A stretch of DNA of 64,000 bases from Cytophagales bacterium (GTDB taxonomy: Bacteria > Bacteroidota > Bacteroidia > Cytophagales > Cyclobacteriaceae): contig DAHVFH010000039.1 in the NCBI GenBank assembly GCA_027317105.1, forward strand, positions 9,347-73,346. Reading direction: 5' to 3'. Both the position numbers and the translations under genes were made by a program. This document shows positions 9,201 to 17,031 of this stretch, piece after piece. The stretch's first letter is position 1, and the number at the start of each line of letters is the position of its first letter. A model generated the notes under the pieces. The model was given only the letters and a program-made list of their open reading frames with translations, had not been told where the DNA came from and searched no databases.

Positions 9201-10403
9201 TTTATGCCATCGTACAAAAGCCTCTTCGGCTTGTCGTTCGCCAACATGTAATATTAAATGAGGGATTTCGCTGCTTAGCCCACCCGTGGTGGCGATCAAC
9301 CCTTCCTTAAATTGTTCGACTAGTGCGATATCAATCCTTGGATAAAGTCCGTAAAGCCCCTCGGTAAATCCCAACGAACTTAGCGTAGATAGGTTATGGT
9401 ATCCTTTCTTGTTTTTTGCAAGCAGTATCTGGGTAAATCGTTTGTCAGGATTATCCTTTGTGAATTTTGTTTTCTTTCTGTCATCCGATAAATAGAATTC
9501 ACAACCCACAATGGGTTTGATGTTGTGCTTAAAGGCTTCACTTACAAATTCAAAGGCGCCATACATGTTGCCCAGATCGGTAATAGCCACCGCGGGCATT
9601 TTTTGTTCCTTTGCCTTTAAAATCAGCCGGGTTACATCAGGGGTGGCTTGAAGCACTGAATATTGTGTGTGCACATGCAAATGACAAAATGGATGAGTAG
9701 ATAGATCCACCTCCGCTCCCGATGAATAATCAATTTCTTTTTTCTTCTCTCGTTTGGCCGAGTTCCCTACTTCCAGGTTGGGTTCTTCATATTCAATTTT
9801 TGCCAAAGGCGTTTCATCAAATGGCTTCACTACTCTTTTATCCATTAAGCCAAAAAACGAACGCGCGGTGGCGGCCACATCGTAACTGGCATCATGCGCA
9901 TCTTTAAATTTCTCACCAAAAAGTATTTCATACAATTCGGTAAGCCGAGGCATTTTCAATTTTCCGCCTATACCGCCTTGGAGTTGACAGAATTCAGTGG
10001 CTGCAATGCCCGTATCCAATTTTGGTAAGGATAGAAAATACTCATGCGGATGGGATGAACGGATTAATTCAGCCCCAATAATATTGATGTCAAATTCTAT
10101 ATTATGACCTACAAGCAATTTCGAGTTGGCCAAATCCTTTTCAAAAAGGGCTATTACTTTTTTAAGCTCATGTCCTTCTTCTTGGGCGCGCTTAGTAGAA
10201 ATGCCATGAATCTGCTCTGCCTTGAAAGGAATGTCAAAGCCATCCGGTCTCACCAGAAAGCTTTGTTGCGCTTTCAGCTTACCGTACTGATCATGCAATT
10301 GCCAAGCTAGCTGCACCAGGCGAGGCCAGTTTTCAAGGTCGGTAAGGGGAGCGGTTTTATTATGCGGGATGCCCGTGGTTTCGGTATCGAAAATTAAATA
10401 CAT
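6216..10403 (-). CDS. dnaE: DNA polymerase III alpha subunit with N-terminal 3'-5' exonuclease
   Basis: This replicative polymerase has about 1395 residues from the ATG at 10403 (MYLIFDTETTG). A longer frame from 10451 adds 16 non-homologous residues and is rejected. Residues 1-190 form a DnaQ-like DEDDh proofreading domain (D6, E8, D105, H170, D175). A PHP domain starts near 239 (HLHVHTQYS), followed by the C-family polymerase core (GPGRGSAAGS and the catalytic PDIDIDFDDEGRD) and a C-terminal OB fold. Polymerase and proofreader are therefore one polypeptide, unlike the separate dnaE and dnaQ products of E. coli. It is monocistronic here. Confidence 0.95.
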   Translation of the reverse strand: MYLIFDTETTGIPHNKTAPLTDLENWPRLVQLAWQLHDQYGKLKAQQSFLVRPDGFDIPFKAEQIHGISTKRAQEEGHELKKVIALFEKDLANSKLLVGHNIEFDINIIGAELIRSSHPHEYFLSLPKLDTGIAATEFCQLQGGIGGKLKMPRLTELYEILFGEKFKDAHDASYDVAATARSFFGLMDKRVVKPFDETPLAKIEYEEPNLEVGNSAKREKKKEIDYSSGAEVDLSTHPFCHLHVHTQYSVLQATPDVTRLILKAKEQKMPAVAITDLGNMYGAFEFVSEAFKHNIKPIVGCEFYLSDDRKKTKFTKDNPDKRFTQILLAKNKKGYHNLSTLSSLGFTEGLYGLYPRIDIALVEQFKEGLIATTGGLSSEIPHLILHVGERQAEEAFVRWHKIFGEDFYIELNRHSTREEERVNETLLKFANAYKVKYFAANECYYLEKEEANAHDVLLCIKEGEFQSTPIGSGRGTRFGLPNTEFYFKSQEEMKLLFRDRPEAIDTLSEIIDKVEKYELKRDVLLPKFEIPSAFATEDDYLKHLTYLGAKRKYVEVTSAIEERIEFELETIKKTGYPGYFLIVQDFTSKAREMGVSVGPGRGSAAGSVVAFCTGITNVDPIAYDLLFERFLNPDRVSLPDIDIDFDDEGRDKVLKYVIEKYGKNQVAQIITYGTMAAKSAIRDCARVMELPLSESNTLAKLVPERPGTTLAKAFEEVKELSEFKKGTDLKAQVLKQAVILEGSLRNTGTHACGVIITPDDLTKFVPVSKAKDGEMLITQFDNSVVESAGLLKMDFLGLTTLTIITTALRNIKKRHGIEIDIDKIPLDDLKTFQLYQRGETIGTFQFESDGMLNYLKGLKPDKFEDLIAMNALYRPGPMEYIPNFIARKNGRETIKYDLPEMEEYLKDTYGITVYQEQVMLLSQKLANFSKGDADVLRKAMGKKQIEVLDKMKPKFIEGCKKNNHDERIAEKIWKDWEAFAQYAFNKSHSTCYSLVAYQTAYLKANYPAEYMAAVLTHSQSNLDKVTFFIEECRRQGIEVLGPHVNESGVFFEVNKKGEIRFGLGAIKGTGDAAVEAIIHERDAHGTFADIFDFAKRLNQRSVNKKTFECLALSGAFDCFPQYHRRQYIAGKEGDISLSEKVIRYASKLQQETDSAQASLFGGTTGTQMPQPKIDPIEPFSEIEKLHFEKEVVGVYISGHPLDNFKFELETFTNMPVTELNDLDNKEGKDCKLGGIVSSVEHRITKTGKPFGKLSIEDYSGKYEFTMWSEDYLKYKSFLMPGLFLFIEGRVSRKTWGDMSMEFKFKSIELLNELGLKRTKGLQIKMNSVNISSELISQIESLCNEYSGACPLYLKIQDDQEKINLELLSRKFRVKPVNEMVEKFRKIKSLNLEVVS

Positions 10404-10570
10404 GCAAGTAGTGGTTGAAATGTAAAAATAGGTCAGTAATGTGAAGAACAAAACCTATCCCAATTTTGGAATAACAAGTCTTATTGGGAATAATAGCAAG
10501 ATTAATTATTTCTAAATAGTTGACATACAATAATTTACAAATTGGGTATTTCATTAGCTTATGATTGAAT

Positions 10571-10699
10571 ATGAACACTTCAATTATTTTTATGAAAATG
10601 CTTTTTAGCAAAGTTTTGGACTTTATCAAGAAGGAATGGTTTCTGCTGGTTATGATAGCAACCATCGCACTGATTGTATTTCTGTTTAAGAAGCTCTAA
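10571..10699 (+). CDS. Putative single-helix micro-protein
   Basis: An ATG-started frame of 42 codons ends at TAA 10697-10699. The product ends in KEWFLLVMIATIALIVFLFKKL, a textbook single transmembrane helix flanked by lysines. Internal ATGs at 10592 and 10598 could be the true start. It lies 134 bp upstream of sdhC on the same strand. The evidence is only composition and position; no homologue is recognised. Confidence 0.4.
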   Translation: MNTSIIFMKMLFSKVLDFIKKEWFLLVMIATIALIVFLFKKL

Positions 10700-10776
10700 A
10701 AGTCGTCAAATAGTTTTTCAACAAGACGATCACATCTGATTTAGGCAAGATTAAAATAGTATTATAAAGGCATCTT

Positions 10777-10829
10777 AAATTGTTTGGTAATTCTTTGACG
10801 AGTATTTTTGGCTCGTTACCAAACAATTT
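10777..10829 (+). promoter_or_regulatory. Nested inverted repeat in front of sdhC
   Basis: A perfect 14-bp inverted repeat, AAATTGTTTGGTAA (10777-10790) and TTACCAAACAATTT (10816-10829), encloses a second short pair, ACGAG/CTCGT (10798-10802/10812-10816). The loop of the inner pair holds TATTTTTG (10803-10810), a match to the Bacteroidota -7 element TAnnTTTG. The right arm ends four bases before the sdhC ATG. It is either an operator around the promoter or an RNA hairpin that hides the ribosome entry site. Confidence 0.55.
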
Positions 10830-10833
10830 TTCG

Positions 10834-11505
10834 ATGAAATGGCTTATTGACCTTTTTACCAGTTCCCTAGGAAGGAAACTTTTGATGGCCCTTACGGGTT
10901 TGTTTCTCATCAGTTTTCTGGTGATTCATTGCACCATAAACGCCATGATATTTCTTAATGACGGTGGCGAGGCGTTTTCTAAGTGGGGTCATTTCATGGG
11001 CACCAACCCCATCATCCGCACATTAGAAATCGGGTTGGTGGCTGGGTTTCTCATCCACATCGTTCAAGGCCTTGCACTTTGGCGAGCAAACCACGCAGCC
11101 CGTCCAGTGAAGTATAGCGTGTCTAAGGCTCCAGCCAATGGTACTTGGTATAGCCGTAGTATGGGTATACTCGGCACATTGCTTTTGTTGTTTTTGATCA
11201 TGCACACTTCGCACTTCTGGATCCCCAACCGCACCAATCAGTTTACGCAAGGCGAAGAGTTGCCGCTCTATAAAATGATGTTTGAAGTGTTTTCGAATCC
11301 TTGGGTTGTGTTCTTCTATGTGATTGGATGTGTGTCTTTGTTTTGGCATTTACTCCATGGATTTGCCAGCGCGTTTCAATCACTTGGCTTGAACCACTTA
11401 AAATATAATGGCATTATTTCGTTTGTAGGTACTGCCTTTTCAATCGTTGTGCCACTGATCTTCGCCTTGATGCCGATAGCGGTTTATTTCAGATGGATAA
11501 ATTAA
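10834..11505 (+). CDS. sdhC: Succinate dehydrogenase/fumarate reductase cytochrome b subunit
   Basis: This is the membrane anchor that binds haem b and quinone for complex II. It has 223 residues, five hydrophobic helices, and histidines suited as haem ligands (LVIHCT, FLIHIVQGLALW, LFLIMHTSHFW, LFWHLLHGF). The start is placed at the ATG at 10834 (MKWLIDLF), because the preceding 18 codons of the frame lie inside the inverted repeat. It belongs to the single-anchor (SdhC/FrdC fused) type used with SdhA and SdhB, which follow. It hands electrons between succinate oxidation and menaquinone. Confidence 0.9.
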   Translation: MKWLIDLFTSSLGRKLLMALTGLFLISFLVIHCTINAMIFLNDGGEAFSKWGHFMGTNPIIRTLEIGLVAGFLIHIVQGLALWRANHAARPVKYSVSKAPANGTWYSRSMGILGTLLLLFLIMHTSHFWIPNRTNQFTQGEELPLYKMMFEVFSNPWVVFFYVIGCVSLFWHLLHGFASAFQSLGLNHLKYNGIISFVGTAFSIVVPLIFALMPIAVYFRWIN

Positions 11506-11629
11506 TTCAACACTAGATTTTATTTAATAAGACATTATTGAAATATGAAATGGCCATTAAGATACTCTACATCAAACGGTATGATGATCTCGGCCATTCC
11601 ATGTGACCACTAAAAACAATGATTAACAC

Positions 11630-13555
11630 ATGAAACTCGAATCCAAAGTTCCGGAAGGCCCATTGGCTGAAAAATGGACAAAACATAAATTCAATTTAAA
11701 GTTGGTCAACCCGGCCAACAAAAGGAAATACGAAATTATTGTGGTGGGCACGGGCTTGGCAGGCGCTTCTGCAGCCGCTTCCCTCGCTGAGTTGGGATAC
11801 AATGTAAAAGCATTTTGCTTTCAGGATAGTCCACGCAGGGCACATAGCATTGCCGCCCAGGGAGGAATAAATGCTGCGAAGAATTATCAAAATGATGGAG
11901 ATAGCGTTTACCGTTTGTTCTATGACACAATCAAAGGTGGTGACTATCGGTCAAGAGAAGGCAATGTATATCGACTGGCCGAAGTAAGTGTAAATATTAT
12001 CGATCAATGTGTTGCACAAGGCGTGCCGTTTGCTCGTGAATATGGTGGCCTTTTGGCAAACCGTTCTTTTGGCGGTGCGCAAGTTTCAAGAACATTTTAT
12101 GCCCGCGGTCAAACCGGACAGCAGTTATTGTTAGGTGCCTATAGCGCGTTGAACCGTCAGATTGCCAACGGCAAAGTAAAAATGCACACCCGCACTGAAA
12201 TGTTGGATGTAGTGGTGGTGGATGGAAAAACGCGCGGAATCATTACCCGCGATTTAGTTACAGGCAAAATTGAGTCGCATAGTGGACATGCCGTATTGCT
12301 TTGCACTGGCGGTTATGGTAATGTGTTTTATCTCTCCACCAACGCAAAGGGATCTAACGTAACCGCGGCTTGGCGGGCGCATAAAAAAGGGGCTTTGTTT
12401 GGCAATCCTTGTTTCACACAAATTCATCCCACTTGCATACCCGTTTCGGGCGATCATCAATCAAAGTTGACGTTGATGTCAGAATCATTGCGCAATGACG
12501 GACGGGTATGGGTTCCGAAAACTGCCCATAAGGGATTGAAGGCTAAGGAAGCCGCTTCCATTCCCGAAGGCGATCGCGACTATTTCCTGGAGCGCAAGTA
12601 TCCCTCTTTTGGAAATCTTGTTCCTCGTGATGTGGCTTCGAGAAATGCAAAAATGATGTGCGATGAAGGGCGAGGTGTTGGCGCAACCGGGCTGGCGGTA
12701 TTTCTTGATTTCTCGGATGCGATCAAACGCGATGGCAAGGATTTGATATCGGCCAAATATGGTAACTTGTTTGACATGTACAAGCAAATCACCGGTGACG
12801 ATCCCTACCAGATGCCGATGATGATTTTTCCGGCTGTGCATTATACCATGGGAGGCCTTTGGGTGGACTATAATTTGATGACTAACGTTCCTGGCCTTTA
12901 TGCATTGGGGGAAGCCAATTTTACTGATCATGGAGCAAACCGGCTAGGAGCAAGCGCACTCATGCAGGGATTGGCCGATGGGTATTTTGTAATTCCGTAC
13001 ACAATAGGCGATTACTTAGCTAACATTGGTTGGAACGATAAAGTAGGTACGGATCATCCTGCTTTTAAAGAGGCGATCGACAAGGTTAATGATCGGGTCA
13101 CTAAACTACTCTCGATTAAAGGGAAAAAGACTGTGGATGAATTTCACCGCGAACTTGGCTTGACCATGTGGGAATACTGCGGCATGTCGCGTAACGAGGA
13201 AGGTTTAAAAACGGCAAAAAAGAAAATCCAGGAACTCCGGGAAGAATTCTGGAAGAATGTAGACGTGGTGGGCAGTGCCAACGAACTGAACATGGAATTG
13301 GAGAAGGCTGGCCGGGTAGCTGATTTTATGGAATTGGGTGAACTGATGGTAGATGATGCGCTGAACCGCTCAGAATCCTGTGGTGGTCACTTCCGTGAAG
13401 AATCACAAACGCCTGAAGGGGAAGCCTTACGAAAGGATGATGAATTCAGCTTTGTCTCTGCTTGGGAATACAAAGGCGACAATCAACCTGAAGAGTTGCA
13501 TAAAGAAGAATTGCGTTTTGAAAATGTTAAGTTGACGCAGCGTAGTTATAAATAA
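11630..13555 (+). CDS. sdhA: Succinate dehydrogenase/fumarate reductase flavoprotein
   Basis: This is the catalytic subunit of complex II, 641 residues. The Rossmann FAD motif is VVGTGLAGASAAASLAE (about 38-54). The histidine expected to carry covalent FAD is His72 in RAHSIAAQGG. The dicarboxylate-binding segments HPTCIP and the late HYTMGGLWVDY and GANRLGASALMQ are all present. It lies 124 bp after sdhC and 112 bp before sdhB, in the usual C-A-B order of epsilonproteobacterial and Bacteroidota type complexes. It oxidises succinate to fumarate at the cytoplasmic face of the inner membrane. Confidence 0.96.
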   Translation: MKLESKVPEGPLAEKWTKHKFNLKLVNPANKRKYEIIVVGTGLAGASAAASLAELGYNVKAFCFQDSPRRAHSIAAQGGINAAKNYQNDGDSVYRLFYDTIKGGDYRSREGNVYRLAEVSVNIIDQCVAQGVPFAREYGGLLANRSFGGAQVSRTFYARGQTGQQLLLGAYSALNRQIANGKVKMHTRTEMLDVVVVDGKTRGIITRDLVTGKIESHSGHAVLLCTGGYGNVFYLSTNAKGSNVTAAWRAHKKGALFGNPCFTQIHPTCIPVSGDHQSKLTLMSESLRNDGRVWVPKTAHKGLKAKEAASIPEGDRDYFLERKYPSFGNLVPRDVASRNAKMMCDEGRGVGATGLAVFLDFSDAIKRDGKDLISAKYGNLFDMYKQITGDDPYQMPMMIFPAVHYTMGGLWVDYNLMTNVPGLYALGEANFTDHGANRLGASALMQGLADGYFVIPYTIGDYLANIGWNDKVGTDHPAFKEAIDKVNDRVTKLLSIKGKKTVDEFHRELGLTMWEYCGMSRNEEGLKTAKKKIQELREEFWKNVDVVGSANELNMELEKAGRVADFMELGELMVDDALNRSESCGGHFREESQTPEGEALRKDDEFSFVSAWEYKGDNQPEELHKEELRFENVKLTQRSYK

Positions 13556-13667
13556 TGTGTGTATGTGTTTAGGTGTTGACGTTCTGGATGTGTTGATGTT
13601 TTTGAATTAAACCTTAAACTTTCAACAACTATTAACGATTAACTGATAACCAATAAAGATAAAGGAA

Positions 13668-14435
13668 ATGAAGATTACATTGAAGGTTTGGAGACAAAAA
13701 AGCAGGACAGCCAAAGGTGAGTTCAAGACTTATCAGGCAGATCATGTTTCTTCTGATATGTCGTTCCTTGAAATGCTGGATGTATTAAATACCAGCCTGA
13801 TTAAAAAAGGGGAGGAGCCGATTCATTTTGATCACGATTGCCGTGAAGGCATTTGTGGCATGTGTAGTTTGTATATCAACGGCCATCCGCACGGCCCACT
13901 TCAAACCACTACTTGCCAGTTGCACATGCGTTCTTTCCACGATGGACAAACGATTACCGTGGAACCCTGGCGCGCAAAGGCGTTCCCAATCATTAAAGAT
14001 CTTGTTGTCGATCGTTCAGCCTTTGATCGGATTCAACAAGCCGGAGGCTATGTGAGTGTAAGCACCGGAGGCGTTCCGGATGCCAACGAAATTGCCATTC
14101 CTAAGAAAATAGCTGACGAGGCATTTGATTCTGCGGCTTGTATAGGTTGCGGTGCCTGTGTGGCCGCCTGTAAAAATGCTTCCGCCATGTTGTTTGTCAG
14201 TGCTAAAGTTTCACAATTGGCATTGTTGCCACAAGGCCATGCCGAACGCAAAGAACGGGTAGAGAAAATGGTCGCTCAAATGGATGCTGAAGATTTTGGT
14301 GCTTGCACCAATACCCGTGCCTGCGAGGCCGAATGCCCTAAGGCGATTTCTGTTACCAATATAGCCCGAATGAACCGCGAATATTTCTCTGCGGTGTTCA
14401 GCAGTTATGAAGTTACGGTTGGGGGAGGGGATTAG
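13668..14435 (+). CDS. sdhB: Succinate dehydrogenase/fumarate reductase iron-sulfur protein
   Basis: This 255-residue subunit relays electrons from FAD to quinone. Cysteines for the [2Fe-2S] cluster are C58, C63, C66 and C83 (DCREGICGMC...C). The ferredoxin-like half carries C158-IG-C161-GA-C164-VAA-C168 and C213/C219/C223 (CTNTRACEAEC) for the 4Fe and 3Fe clusters. It closes the sdhCAB group. The 112 bp before it contain only T/G-rich low-complexity sequence similar to 58205-58260. Confidence 0.95.
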   Translation: MKITLKVWRQKSRTAKGEFKTYQADHVSSDMSFLEMLDVLNTSLIKKGEEPIHFDHDCREGICGMCSLYINGHPHGPLQTTTCQLHMRSFHDGQTITVEPWRAKAFPIIKDLVVDRSAFDRIQQAGGYVSVSTGGVPDANEIAIPKKIADEAFDSAACIGCGACVAACKNASAMLFVSAKVSQLALLPQGHAERKERVEKMVAQMDAEDFGACTNTRACEAECPKAISVTNIARMNREYFSAVFSSYEVTVGGGD

Positions 14436-14511
14436 ATTTTTTTATCAAACTTAAATAATGAATGAAATAAAAAATGATCAAATGATTATTCGAAGCAACT
14501 AATAAATCAAA

Positions 14512-14868
14512 TTACTTCACCAACCCTAACTTGTGTTGCCAAACACCCGCAATACTTTGTGCACGGCTTTTCACCTCTTCGGCCGTTGTGCCTGCAAAAT
14601 TTTCATCCACCGTTAGCTTGAATAATTCTAGCCAGCGTTGGAAATGCGAGGATTCAATCTTTAGCGGAATATGTTTTTGAAATGGATTACCCTGATAGCT
14701 GTGATCGCCCAATAACATGGATGACCAGAAATTGTACATCACAGGAAGGTGTTTTGGCCAATCCACATGGCTGAAGACCGGAGCGAGCAACGCATCGGCC
14801 TGGACTTTCGCATAAAATAGCTGGACCAATAATTCAATGTGAGGTCGGGATTGGATATCACTTACCAT
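14512..14868 (-). CDS. Group III-like truncated haemoglobin
   Basis: This 118-residue globin is of truncated length. It has a conserved FYAKV...PVFSHV start, the PFQKHIPLKI and HFQRWLELF helices carrying the likely proximal histidine, and a C-terminal IAGVW helix, as in group III truncated haemoglobins. Such proteins bind O2 and NO. It is the last gene of a minus-strand series beginning with the nos genes and follows the cupin gene directly with no intervening base. This suggests a role in NO handling during denitrification, which is an inference from context. Confidence 0.8.
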   Translation of the reverse strand: MVSDIQSRPHIELLVQLFYAKVQADALLAPVFSHVDWPKHLPVMYNFWSSMLLGDHSYQGNPFQKHIPLKIESSHFQRWLELFKLTVDENFAGTTAEEVKSRAQSIAGVWQHKLGLVK

Positions 14869-15174
14869 TTATAGCATTTTTTCTTTCACGATCATAAATA
14901 CATTCTCCTGCGCGATTCCAATTACTTCGTGCTCTTCATTCACAGGAATTTGATAGGTGTCCATTTCAGAAAACTTTAGGTCCATAGAATTTATATGGAA
15001 GAGAATTTCACCTTTGAGTACGGTTAGTAAGGCCGGCACTGAGGTTTTATGTTTAGCGAGGACTTGGCCTTTCACTAAACCCACGGCAAAGATATTCAAT
15101 ATGGCTGAATTGCTTATAGACAAGGTCGCGGGTTTTAGCGGGTTGAATTTAATTTCGGAATAGATGTTCATCAT
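14869..15174 (-). CDS. Small cupin-like protein
   Basis: This protein of about 101 residues has the sequence of a single cupin-type barrel (VKGQVLAKHKTSVPALLTVLKGEI, MDTYQIPVNEEHEVIG). It carries few of the classical metal-ligand histidines, so enzymatic activity is unclear. The start is taken at ATG 15174 (or 15171), two bases after the stop of the upstream gene; the longer frame from 15189 would overlap that gene. Tight packing with the CopD-like and globin genes implies one transcript. Confidence 0.6.
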   Translation of the reverse strand: MMNIYSEIKFNPLKPATLSISNSAILNIFAVGLVKGQVLAKHKTSVPALLTVLKGEILFHINSMDLKFSEMDTYQIPVNEEHEVIGIAQENVFMIVKEKML

Positions 15175-15175
15175 T

Positions 15176-15610
15176 TTAATAGTAAACAAATCTGAAACTT
15201 AGGCCTGTGATGACAAAGCTTATGGCAAGAATAGTAGCCATAATAATATGGAAGGCAAGGTTAGGCAACTGCTGCACGGTTAGCTTTGGAATGATAAACA
15301 ACCTTGCATGAATGGCAAACCCGATGGTGGCTACCAATAACATAATCTTGACCCACAAATAAATGTGGTGTGGTGTTGATAGTGACCACCAATTATGAAA
15401 GGGGACATATTGCATGGCCATCCAAAAGCCAGTAACTACCTGAAGGAGTAGAGCGGGTATCCCCACCCGCTCATATTGTTTTTCAAAATCTAAAATTATA
15501 TTAATGTTCTTTTCTTTCATGGCTTTAGGAAGAAAAGCCAGTGACAAAATGAGGTGGCCTCCTGCCCAAACGGCAGCACCCAATACATGGAATAAAACGA
15601 GCCACTTCAT
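15176..15610 (-). CDS. CopD-like membrane protein
   Basis: This 144-residue protein has four hydrophobic helices and a start, MKWLVLFHVLGAAVWAGGHL, typical of the CopD/DUF2269-type membrane domain, with conserved histidines in helix 1 (FHVLG, GGHL). Such proteins are linked to copper import or haem-containing membrane modules. It is in a tight minus-strand run (9 bp from fasciclin, 1 bp from the cupin). Placed behind nos genes, it may help copper supply to NosZ; that role is inferred. Confidence 0.65.
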   Translation of the reverse strand: MKWLVLFHVLGAAVWAGGHLILSLAFLPKAMKEKNINIILDFEKQYERVGIPALLLQVVTGFWMAMQYVPFHNWWSLSTPHHIYLWVKIMLLVATIGFAIHARLFIIPKLTVQQLPNLAFHIIMATILAISFVITGLSFRFVYY

Positions 15611-15619
15611 TTGCTTGAG

Positions 15620-16192
15620 TTATTTTTTTGTCGGAGGCAACAATACCCCATCAATTACATAAACCACTCCGTTTGACGCGGGAACAGTGGCCACGATGTT
15701 TGCACCGTTTACGGTGTACTTTCCATCTTTTACGCTAATGGTGATGTCATCCAAATTTACTTGGTTTATCTTTTGGCCGTCTTTCAAGTTTTCTAATTTG
15801 TAAACACCAACTGAAACATGGTATTCTAAAATATTCCGCAAGGCATCTTTGCTCTCTGGTTTCAATAGACCTTCAACGGTACCAGCAGGCAACTTGTCAA
15901 AGGCAGCGTTAGTAGGTGCAAAAACGGTAAACGGCCCGGCATTCGATAATGCATCTACATAGCCGGCTGTCTTTAATGCGGTAACCAACGTAGTGTGATC
16001 GGCAGAGCCTACGGCAACACCCACTACATTCTTTTCAGAGACATCATCTTTTACAGTTGATTGACCGATTTGATCAGGAACGCTTGCTGCAGAGGTGGTA
16101 GCTTCATCTTCTTGAGTTTTCCCACTGTTGCAGGCGGTGATTAGCATCGCAATGAACATAGCCGTAGCTAAGGCGTTTATTTTCGTTTTCAT
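15620..16192 (-). CDS. Fasciclin-domain lipoprotein
   Basis: This 190-residue protein has a lipoprotein signal (lipobox LITAC) and a linker rich in Ser/Asp/Glu. It then carries one FAS1 domain with the hallmark motifs GPFTVFAPTNAAFDKLP and ILEYHV, ending VVYVIDGVLLPP. FAS1 domains mediate adhesion or protein-protein contacts at the cell surface. It lies 71 bp after nosY on the same strand, with three small genes following in tight order. The reason for linkage to denitrification is not evident from the sequence. Confidence 0.88.
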   Translation of the reverse strand: MKTKINALATAMFIAMLITACNSGKTQEDEATTSAASVPDQIGQSTVKDDVSEKNVVGVAVGSADHTTLVTALKTAGYVDALSNAGPFTVFAPTNAAFDKLPAGTVEGLLKPESKDALRNILEYHVSVGVYKLENLKDGQKINQVNLDDITISVKDGKYTVNGANIVATVPASNGVVYVIDGVLLPPTKK

Positions 16193-16263
16193 GGTGTTGA
16201 ATTTTAATTTTTGGAATTTGATTTTAGTTAGTCGGTGATTTTATTTAATCTATATTTTATGAG

Positions 16264-17031
16264 TCAAATGTCTTTTTTTAGAAATACTTTTATGGATATT
16301 AGAAATGGAATAATTACCCACAGCCCCAACACACCAAGTGAATAAAGGATACCTAAACTACTGCCAAAGAAATTTTTGTAAAACGCGCCAGTGTATCCCA
16401 TGAGCGCAGAAATATCGAGTTTGAGTAAAATCACAATTCGCGCAAGATCAACAGGATTAAGGGAAACCAACATCAGCGTAATTTTCTCTAAAGGGTAGTC
16501 ACTGAAAGAGTAAATGATGTAGAGTAATAGGCCATCGTAAATCAGCGAAAAATAAAACCAAAACAATAAGGCTACACCAATTCCTTTAGCCTTATCGCGT
16601 GTGCTGATGGAAGCGGCAAAGCCAAGTGCCACGAAAACCAGGGTGAGCATCAGCCCCGATAGAATCAGCACCATAGATTCTGCGCTGTTGTTTAACAACA
16701 ATACCGGTATGCCGATGCCTACGAGATAGGAAGTGCAAAGTGCAGCCGACACGGCAATAAATTCACTTGCAAAAATGGCCTTTCGATTTATGGGTTGGGA
16801 TAGCATCAATTCAATAAATTCATACGAATTGAAAAAATGGATCGTAGTGAAAATGATGCTCACTAACGGCACCACCATCAAAATAATATTCAACAAACTT
16901 AGCGTGGCTTTGCTGCTATCGCTGTCAAGGGAGAACATGCTTAACGATACGAGCAACAGAAAGAAAGTATAAAACAGGACAAACCGATTTCGTAGAATGT
17001 CAAGCAATGCATATTTCGCAATCTTCATCAT
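16264..17031 (-). CDS. nosY: ABC transporter permease of the nos system
   Basis: This 255-residue membrane protein has six predicted helices and the ABC-2 permease layout. It overlaps the ATPase gene by 4 bp (ATGA) and is the last of the nosD-F-Y trio. NosDFY is required for maturation of the NosZ CuZ site, probably through sulfur or copper transfer. Identity rests on position and topology together, since permease sequences of this class are weakly conserved. Confidence 0.88.
   Translation of the reverse strand: MMKIAKYALLDILRNRFVLFYTFFLLLVSLSMFSLDSDSSKATLSLLNIILMVVPLVSIIFTTIHFFNSYEFIELMLSQPINRKAIFASEFIAVSAALCTSYLVGIGIPVLLLNNSAESMVLILSGLMLTLVFVALGFAASISTRDKAKGIGVALLFWFYFSLIYDGLLLYIIYSFSDYPLEKITLMLVSLNPVDLARIVILLKLDISALMGYTGAFYKNFFGSSLGILYSLGVLGLWVIIPFLISIKVFLKKDI

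Noticed and set aside
11549..11598. AATGGCC/GGCCATT repeat between sdhC and sdhA
   Set aside because: The arms are only 7 bp with a 36-bp loop; too weak to call.
12485..12931. 148-codon minus-strand frame inside sdhA
   Set aside because: Antisense shadow of a highly conserved gene, with no coding signature of its own.
14470..14490. TGATCAAATGATTA near the end of sdhB
   Set aside because: The TGAT units are in direct, not inverted, orientation, and the site is between convergent genes, so it is not counted as an Fnr-type box.
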